Below are positions 56,818 through 64,000 of a DNA stretch of 64,000 nt, one piece after another. The notes beneath the pieces were generated by a model. It ran no database searches. It was not told the origin of the DNA and saw nothing but the letters and a program-made list of their open reading frames with translations. The position numbers and the translations under genes were made by a program. Source of the DNA: Ceratorhiza oryzae-sativae (lineage: Eukaryota > Basidiomycota > Agaricomycetes > Cantharellales > Ceratobasidiaceae); contig JARWMV010000240.1 of NCBI GenBank assembly GCA_030998015.1, positions 1,426,001 through 1,490,000 on the forward strand. The letters run 5' to 3'. Positions within the stretch are counted from its first letter, which is position 1. The number at the start of each line of letters is the position of its first letter.

Positions 56818-57327
56818 CTACATAGGTTCTGGGTTATAAAATTTGTAAACTGGCTTGCGGCCTAGTGTAATCGCGGCATTCCGCCAGTATGCGTAGCCAA
56901 GCAATCGCTGGCATTCCCAACCTCCGGCAGCCAGGCCTTCGCTTGCATCACTCGTGAAGAACACATAGTCACTGTCCTTCTCTCGGTACCAGCGATACAC
57001 AGGAATGACGTATTCCGAAGGATTAGATGGCCGGCTGTTCAACAGATAGAAGACGGCACCTTCCCCAACCTGTTCGAATCCCTGCTGAACCATGGAATCT
57101 CCCTCTTCTTTGGAGTTGGTATAGAAGTAGCTTGAGTCCCGGGAATAAGCCCAGATCGGAGAGGTTCCAGGTTGTTCATCAGTCAGGGCGACCAGCTCTA
57201 TACCTTCATTCCCATAGCCTGTGAGAGGCTCTTTTTCGGAAGAGTAGTAGTGTACACCCATGAAACTGAGGGAGCTTGAGTTACTGCTGGGGGATGAAGA
57301 TGGTGGTAGTTCCTGGCTCTGTATCAC
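56818..57327 (-). CDS. DUF5648-like repeat protein
   Basis: 169 codons from MIQSQELP, or from MGVHYYSS about 22 residues later. The body shows repeated aromatic blocks: WAYSRDSSYFYTNSKEEGDS ... GFEQVGEGAVFYL, then PVYRWYREKDSDYVFFTSDA ... GGWECQRLLGYAYW. This is the DUF5648 pattern (Y.WY....D.F.T......A..GW...G..GY.Y), a domain common in secreted fungal proteins with a beta-propeller-like or lectin-like guess attached. No signal peptide is seen, so an upstream exon may be missing (a GT-bearing junction near 57327 is possible). Function unknown. Confidence 0.6.
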   Translation of the reverse strand: MIQSQELPPSSSPSSNSSSLSFMGVHYYSSEKEPLTGYGNEGIELVALTDEQPGTSPIWAYSRDSSYFYTNSKEEGDSMVQQGFEQVGEGAVFYLLNSRPSNPSEYVIPVYRWYREKDSDYVFFTSDASEGLAAGGWECQRLLGYAYWRNAAITLGRKPVYKFYNPEPM

Positions 57328-57820
57328 TGTTTTTTGTTTGCAAGATTAGCGCGCATGATTGGGCGCACCCCTTATTTAGGTGGCCGGTTGGGGCGATTCC
57401 CAACGGATGGGATTGATCTCGCCGGAGCAGGCTGAATTGGTATGTACAATAACTGACGCGCGACAATTGAACGGATATTCGGGAACGTTAGCCAATATCG
57501 CACAAGGCGGAATATTAGTGCCAATATTGGGCGAGGTGCGCTGATACGGGCAGTCGAAAACAGTACAAAAATTGATTGACGAGCGATCCTTTTGGTTTAG
57601 GCAGCATCATAATTGGTTCATGATCTTTTGAAATATTGGGCCGAAATGAAACCCTTAGCAATTGACAGCTTCGTAATAACATCTGCTTGCTACTTATTAC
57701 AAAACTGCAAACGGCGGGCGCAGAACAAAATGATGATTGAAAAGAGACTGGAATAAAGATTTCACCATAAAATAGATCAAGTAAACGTGACAAAAACGAC
57801 GCACAATTCTCACTAAATCG

Positions 57821-59281
57821 CTAATTGCTTTGTTCATTATCGTAGACAACAATCAATATATCGGAGTGCGCAAACTGCTCTTTAATCATGAATTCGTTGA
57901 CAGGAAAAGCACCCTCGGAATATGGCTCTTGCGCCATGCAGCCCCTCAGGGTCAACTTCTCTAGGTATCTACTCCCAACAAGACTCTCCAGAGAACCTGG
58001 GTGAATGATGCACCGGTTCAAGTTCAAGAAGCGCAACCGTGGCCACAATACTGAACCATGGAGATACTCTGTGCGCATATACGACTCCAGGCTTGGGTCC
58101 CCAAAGTCACAATTTTCGAGCGTGAGTGTGACCAAGCCGACTGGGCACCTGCGGAGAGAGTCAAACCATAGCTTCGAGTCTATCGGCTTGACAGTTAAAT
58201 TGGAAATATTCGTGTCCCCATCGAAGAATGCGCAGAGATTCTGAACGAAATCTTCTTCCGTTGACAAAGAGATCCTGAGAGAAAGCTGTCGACTCCCAGG
58301 CTTCAGCAGTTGGAGTAGAGATGTGAGGTGTCGAGGTTTTCTGCACTCCAACTCGAGATACCGGAGCTGGGGCAGATGGACAGGTTCAATGATAGCATGA
58401 CCAGAACCTTTAGCATATACGTTCTTCAAAACCAGTCGCCCAAGTTCTGGGCACGATGCTAAAATATGAGCCATTTGCGCTGGAGTGGGAAGATCTATGG
58501 AACCATCGGATATCAACGATAATTCGGCCAACCCGAGGTATACACTATTGCTCATTGGTATAAATGAATTTTGGAGGCGCAAAACCTTGACAGGCTTCAT
58601 AAATGCCTCAAGCCTGGCGTTGGTAGGAGTTCCTTGAGCGTGGAAGTCTCCCCATTCGAGCAGATTCGTCGACTCGCGGTTCAGATGCATGGCGCTCACG
58701 CAAAAGGTCTCCAGAGGAGCCCCAGTACAGAGCCTCACCAGACAGATAAGGATCGGCTGGAGCTGTGATGCTGAATAAACCCGGGAGCAAATATGTAATC
58801 CCCGTATCCGAGATGCCAAGGGTGTGATTACGGCTACAAATCCATCAAGATTCAACTCCGGGACCAGTCCTGACGATCTCTCGCTTGCGCTCGCCTGGCC
58901 GGGTTCATGGACCCAAACGCGAAGGTTTACGGCGCTACTGCCAGAGCGTTGGGTTAAGAGCCGTATCCGGTTGGATTGTGTGCGATTGACCCGAAAACGC
59001 TGGGTTACGATGTCAATGAAAGTCCACAGGAGAGGCAAGTTTAGAGAGACACGACGCCACGTTCGGCAAACGCACGATATGATAGTGGGGGAAACGTGGT
59101 TTTGTGGAGTTGGTTCTGGATAGAACTCGTGATGTGTATCGACTGTAGCTAAGAATATTTGTCCTAGAATTTCAGGGGGGAGGTCATAGATAGAAACCGA
59201 GCATCTAGGACTGCGAGTGCTGCGATTAGGGCGTCGAAGCGAAATGCCCAGGTGATCACCGGCAAAAAATATTTCGGGCAT
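57821..59281 (-). CDS. F-box protein with leucine-rich C-terminal part
   Basis: An intronless 486-codon frame. The F-box lies at residues 29-80: SIYDLPPEILGQIFLATVD, then CVCRTWRRVSLNLPLLWTFI. The remainder is irregular LRR-like (LRLQNSFIPM, LAELSLISDG, LRYLELECRKP, LVTLTLENCDF, LRFLNLNRCII, LEKLTLRGC). F-box proteins of this type act as substrate adaptors of SCF ubiquitin ligases; agaricomycetes have very many. The start MPEIFFAG is the first ATG in frame. Short frames upstream (59362-59613) might be an additional exon but show no F-box N-terminal helix. Confidence 0.85.
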   Translation of the reverse strand: MPEIFFAGDHLGISLRRPNRSTRSPRCSVSIYDLPPEILGQIFLATVDTHHEFYPEPTPQNHVSPTIISCVCRTWRRVSLNLPLLWTFIDIVTQRFRVNRTQSNRIRLLTQRSGSSAVNLRVWVHEPGQASASERSSGLVPELNLDGFVAVITPLASRIRGLHICSRVYSASQLQPILICLVRLCTGAPLETFCVSAMHLNRESTNLLEWGDFHAQGTPTNARLEAFMKPVKVLRLQNSFIPMSNSVYLGLAELSLISDGSIDLPTPAQMAHILASCPELGRLVLKNVYAKGSGHAIIEPVHLPQLRYLELECRKPRHLTSLLQLLKPGSRQLSLRISLSTEEDFVQNLCAFFDGDTNISNLTVKPIDSKLWFDSLRRCPVGLVTLTLENCDFGDPSLESYMRTEYLHGSVLWPRLRFLNLNRCIIHPGSLESLVGSRYLEKLTLRGCMAQEPYSEGAFPVNEFMIKEQFAHSDILIVVYDNEQSN

Positions 59282-60050
59282 TGTCTGACGGAACCTAGTC
59301 GCAGATTAAGAAGTACACGAATGTGGATTACAATAGATATAAACATACACAGTTACCCAATTTATGTGTACCTCGGCAACTCTGCAGTGGACCGATGTCG
59401 TGGTTTCTGGTCGACTGTTCGAAGAACGAAAACAAATCGCCGGGGTAGAACGACTTGAGTTCCTTCAACGGAAGATTTGAACGAGGACTGTTGACCAGTG
59501 GTGGCGAGGAATACGTCATGTTGCATGCTGGACCAGCGCTTATCTCGCTTGAGTTGAGCGGCTAATCGTGCTGACGCATCAAATCCATGGGGTACATCTG
59601 GCGGGAACCGCAATAACGGAGTGTAAGAACTAAGGAAGCTTATGTTGTCGAGACAAGTATTCTTCTAGCTTTTCGAGAGTAAGAGGAAGCAGTACAAACA
59701 ATTATCTCCTGTAGCCGATCTAATAGTTGACGTGAAAAGTTTGTCATGGAACACAATCCTCTATTAATTACCCGTGGGCCACCAAGTGATGGATGGTTGA
59801 CATCTTCGTATTTCAACGAATTCACATCCCGAGGTAATGTAGATAATAATATTATGTATTAAATAATAATTAAATCCCTTGTTAATGAGCATAAACTTTA
59901 CATGAGCCGAGGTATATGCGGATGCGAGGCACAATCGTTTAACAGAAAATTGGGTATACGGCTTACTGCCCAGCTACCCGCCGAGCGACACCCATCAAGG
60001 CAGGAGCCCTCGACTTGACTTGCACGATCAGTACTGGAACTAGCCGGCTC
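59282..60050. other. Intergenic; no gene recognised
   Basis: Promoter side of the F-box gene; an AT-rich stretch (ATAATAATATTATG, about 59844-59872) lies at its right side. No further gene supported. Confidence 0.4.
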
Positions 60051-60329
60051 TTAAATGTGTTCTGCTTCAGCTGAAGTGATAGTGTCACTGGCTTCGGTGT
60101 CAAGTTGCTCCTCCTCTTGGAGACTCGAGATCTTCTGCAAAATCGCTATACGATCCAATAAAGCCGTAATGAGTGGTAGCATCTTCTTCCGAAGAGAGTG
60201 ATAGGCTGGGATCCCGTCAACTTCGTAAATGAAGGTGAGGGTCTTTAGGATCTCAGCCGGGTCCACCGACTGGGACGCCATGTGGCATCGGCCCAATATT
60301 ATTTTCTCCATCTCATCAACTGTAGGCAT
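60051..60329 (-). CDS. Small helical protein, unknown
   Basis: 92 codons from MPTVDEMEKI to EAEHI. Helical and Leu/Ile-rich (LLDRIAILQKISSLQEEEQL, coiled-coil-like), with an acidic tail. A short exon upstream (60390-60480, MITSYLRPSGSMPLY-like reading) could be spliced to it. No family recognised. Confidence 0.4.
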   Translation of the reverse strand: MPTVDEMEKIILGRCHMASQSVDPAEILKTLTFIYEVDGIPAYHSLRKKMLPLITALLDRIAILQKISSLQEEEQLDTEASDTITSAEAEHI

Positions 60330-62882
60330 CTAATTAGGCTCACAAGATTAATTTTTTGTACCCGCTAATGGAACAAGCATTCGTACCTTGGTTGATGAGA
60401 ATGAATTGTGGATTGATAGGAGAGTAGATGAATGCGCATATAGCGGCATCGAACCGGAGGGTCTCAAATAGGAGGTGATCATCATATTAATATCGAGTGA
60501 GGATTAGAGGTGCTGGATTAGGTGGAAGGAGACGTGTAGGAGGGCGACTCCCTCGGCTTTGGATTTTATACGCTGATGAAGCATCGCTACTCTCGGAACA
60601 TCTGCATTTGAATTTATTTTCAGAAACGGTAAACAGTTACGCTTTTATGTCAATGGTTGTCGACTTGGATACGTGTGTTGTATATATCTGGACCTCAAAG
60701 GTATTCACATACAAAGGTATGCCATAACTGATCACGTGGTGTAACTCATAAATGGTAAATTCAGCGAACCAACAACCGTCATCAACCGAACTGCGCTGAG
60801 ACAGGAAATGATTAACACACTTGTAGCTAAAGCGACTGACGGACCATTGTCCAATGTTAGGGTATCACTGCCTCGTGCTGATCATCTCCTTCAACGCCAT
60901 GGATATTGATGATGATTCGTCGTTCACACATCCGTCTTCATGACACTAAGACTCGACGAGCCCTTACGCATCTCCCAATATGGCCCAGATCTTTCCTCGC
61001 TCCAGAGGCGGCCTTTCACGTGGCGCTTGTACTGCCACGGGTCCTGCTGCTCTTCTCACAGCCTCTCCGCGATCTCGTGTGTCTTCGTGTCTTGCGGAAC
61101 CATCCATGACATCGCTCTCTTAAAGTCGATAGAGAGAGACTGAGCAAATCTAGCCATAATCCTTAGAGTAATTTCGCTAGGTCAGGCTCAGAAAGGTTTG
61201 AAATGGACCCGCTAGGCGTTTTACTGCTGTGGGTTGCACTAATGTTTGCGACCTAAAATCCCATGAGCCGCTTTTTTTTTTTTTCTGGCATACATACTCC
61301 CGTGACCTGCCTCCAAACCCGGCATTTGGGCAGAAATGCATATTAATAATACTGATCTCGAGGCCGAACGCCTACGCCGGTGCGACCTATCCGTGAGATG
61401 AGTCGCCGGCAAGGTCTGGGGAACGCAATCGTGGCTGGATCCCGAAACCGCGAGTGCGACTCGCAAGTCGGGTGGGCTCCAATCAAATGACAGGCCTCAT
61501 CAAAGAAATGGCCGGTGAGTCAAAGAGACGCGGGACGCTGGCTGCTGTCACGATGTGGCTGTGGAGCAGCATGAAGAGCCGCGTCGCTGCGTCGGCGCAC
61601 GTGGCCAGCACACCGCATTGGTGTTTCCCTTTGATCAGTAGGCACTGCGTGCCTCCGCAGACTGCGGTGCACAGCTCCATACTGAAGTACGTAAGTCTCA
61701 TCGCCTGAATGAGTCGAACACGGCGATGTAAATAGAACTTAGTTGCGATGAGTTTCACTTGGATACATGACGTGAATAACGCGTTCTATAACAGTCAGTA
61801 GATTGTTGTAATTGAATGCCTTTGTTTATACCCTACGAATGTCTATGAGTCAGGCGTTATTCTTACTGCGCATATACTGTGTATATACGCTCGACTCGGT
61901 TACATGGCTCGATTCATTCTAGTACATTCGAGTAAGTACACGATATTTCTACACCTGGAGGGAGAATATATTACAGTAAGAACTGTGTAAGAAACTAAGA
62001 AAATAATGCTACTGGTCCGTAGATCGAACCACAGAGCGGGAGGCGGCCAGAAAAACAGGGTGGTGTGGGTAGCGGGCGAATGAAAAAGAGGGGAGAATAC
62101 AGTCAGTATCCCACTCGAGAAGGGAACCAAATACTGGGCCAAGGCGCAGCCGTTGCTCAGTCAGCTCCACTAAACTAGCGAGCGAAACGGGGGGCTCCGA
62201 CGAGGGTGCGAGGAAAGCGATCCGGACTCCTTTGCTATGCGCTCTCAAGGTGAGCTATAGCTTGGGCGGAAGTATGAGGGAAACAGCCATCCACGCTTCA
62301 TAGATCTATATTAGAGATCTCAACACTTAAACGATATCCTGCACGGAATGTGTATCCTTTAGGAGTATCGAATATAGCTAGATGAAAATTCCGGGCCGTG
62401 AGACCCTCCCGTAGCCGATTCGTCGGCCAAATGGTCCTATAAAGCTATGTTCAGCGGACCGGGCAGCGAGACGACGCATTTAATGAGCCGAGTGTATGGT
62501 GCTTCGTCGGCGATCTGTTTCCCCCGTGCATAGAACCCGTAAGACTTCGCCAAACATGGATTAAACTGTTTGGATCAAACCTTTGAATGAAATTTGTGAA
62601 TGTTTTTAAAGATGAGGGTTTTGAAATCTAGCGGGTTGACTCTCCTCTACCAATACAGCTGCAGTTCTGAGCTTAAAAGGATGAAGGCTAAGGTAAGCAT
62701 ACGTTTGGATTAGGTTCAGTGTGAGTAATCGGTCAGAATCTTTGGGACGTGAAGGATATTTCATTTTCATGAATCATGATAATACACGTGGATGAAATCG
62801 CATTGTGACCTCGTAGGCCACATCTTATCTCTGCCCTCGAGGTGCGGGATTATTTCCCAAGTTTTGTAACATGATTGCTGGC
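60330..62882. other. 2.5 kb without recognisable gene
   Basis: Includes a T-run (about 61271-61283). Frames at 60906-61143, 61454-61758 and 61900-62248 are short and unassigned. Confidence 0.35.
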
Positions 62883-64000
62883 TCAGGGGGGGCCTAAAAA
62901 TATATTAAAATATAGGCCACACAGCGAAAATAATTTGCTGACCTGATCCATGGGACGTGCTTGCGTGGCAACACCTGGGTGTGGACCAGGCGGAACGGAT
63001 TGGGTAGGTGGAGGGGCTTGTTGCTCCTCACTTGCCGTGCAGCCTTCCTCCGAATGGGAGCATACATCATGGTATGCGCTTTCTCCCATATCATTCATAT
63101 CCACACCATCCTTCTGCGCCTCACTTGAAGTGCGAAGGTCAAGGCCAGGAATTCGCTCAAAACAGACCAGAATCAACCCCTGGATTTAAATATAGCGCCT
63201 CAACCCGGAGTCTCATGAGGGTCGATCAGTTATAAACTCACGGTGATTATAAGGGAGTAAAAAAGGCACGCTGCAGAACTAGCAGCTTGGTAAGCCAATT
63301 GGACTTTTGAGAGTGAGTCAGAATGGGATGCTCGAAGTGCCAATCCGATGAAACCCACCAAAATTTCCGTCCAACCATCCCCCACGACCTGGGGCACCAG
63401 CGGATATCTGAGCAAATATCCCCGTGAGCAAATTTCCCAAGACGCCCCCGATGGCATGAGACGAAAAAACCTGATATGACGTGAATAATTGGTCAAAAAC
63501 GGAGTTGAATCACATACGTCGAGGCAATCATCATATCCGAACCTCAGCTTAAGTCGTGTTCCGAAATTGCAAGCCGAACCCCCAACGAACCCGAAAACTA
63601 ATGCTAGGGGTGGTTTGATGAAACCAGCGGCTGGAGTAATGGTAATCAACCCAGAAATGGCCCCTGAGCAAAACCCTACGACGGACCATCGTTTGCCGAC
63701 ATGGTAGTCCCATAGTAGCCATGTGATTCCGCCAGAGCATGCTGCCAGATGAGTGACAAGACATGCTTGAACAGCATGCAAGTCGGCGGACAGGGCTGAT
63801 CCACCATTGAATCCAAACCAGCCGAACCAAAGAAGCGCGGTACCGAGTACGACATAAGTCGAGTTGTGAGGCTCAGAGTCGAGGGCAGGTGTTCTATATC
63901 CATCTCGTGGACGGAGGTATATAGATATAGCCAATGCGGCACTTCCGGATGAAATGTGCACTGGTGTACCTCCAGCCCAATCAAAATCCCCCATTTGACG
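62883..64000 (-). CDS. Ammonium transporter 2 (AMT/MEP), N-terminus outside window
   Basis: The C-terminal two thirds of a second ammonium transporter; the gene continues past 64000. The visible part begins with the signature DWAGGTPVHISSGSAALAIS, then LLWFGWFGFNGGSALSAD, ACSGGITWLLWDYHVGKRWS, SGLITITPAAGFI and FSSHAIGGVLGNLLTGIFAQ. An intron (about 63310-63365, GTGGGTTTC...AAAAG) joins WLDGNF to VQLAYQAASSAACLFYSLII. The cytosolic tail lies at 62883-63176 and contains DMNDMGESAYHDV and a Pro/Gln-rich end; the last exon border after MDQ is uncertain. It is highly similar to transporter 1 in exon order and motifs, so the two are duplicates; the tails differ most. Confidence 0.88.

Overview
The window looks like nuclear DNA of a basidiomycete fungus (Agaricomycetes). 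Its genes are split by many introns of about 50-70 nt with GT...AG ends, and several families typical of that group occur: a DUF2235 alpha/beta hydrolase, a UMTA-like SAM methyltransferase, an F-box/LRR-like protein, a secreted TAP-like hydrolase and two MEP/AMT ammonium transporters. The tandem gene family at 30-47 kb resembles proteins I remember from Rhizoctonia (Ceratobasidiaceae) genomes. That placement is recollection, not a search result. I found no tRNA, rRNA or CRISPR array.

Layout. 1-13.8 kb is a graveyard of mobile elements: a Ty1/copia pol relic split by a 1,426-bp fold-back element; two ~1.06-kb LTR copies facing each other, with 237-bp direct repeats; a decayed DDE transposase; a minus-strand copia gag/protease relic with its 253-bp 5' LTR; and copies of a ~165-bp MITE. 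13.9-16 kb holds a DUF2235 gene, 18.8-19.5 kb a BTB gene, 21.0-23.7 kb a complete 13-exon UTP25 gene (the only clear plus-strand host gene), and 24.7-26.0 kb a methyltransferase.

26-30 kb holds nothing I can identify. From 30.1 to 47.4 kb there is a tandem array of nine related minus-strand genes or gene relics. Each has the same modules: two copies of a roughly 70-residue paired-exon unit, a variable low-complexity linker, a short conserved helix and a conserved C-terminal block. Several copies are visibly broken.

47.9-64 kb returns to ordinary genes, mostly minus strand: a putative secreted protein, ammonium transporter 1, a secreted and possibly GPI-anchored TAP-like hydrolase, a DUF5648-like protein, an F-box protein, a small coiled-coil protein, and ammonium transporter 2, which runs off the window edge.

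Only UTP25 (ribosome biogenesis) and the transporters (ammonium uptake) have roles that can be assigned firmly from sequence. The tandem family is the most interesting content.
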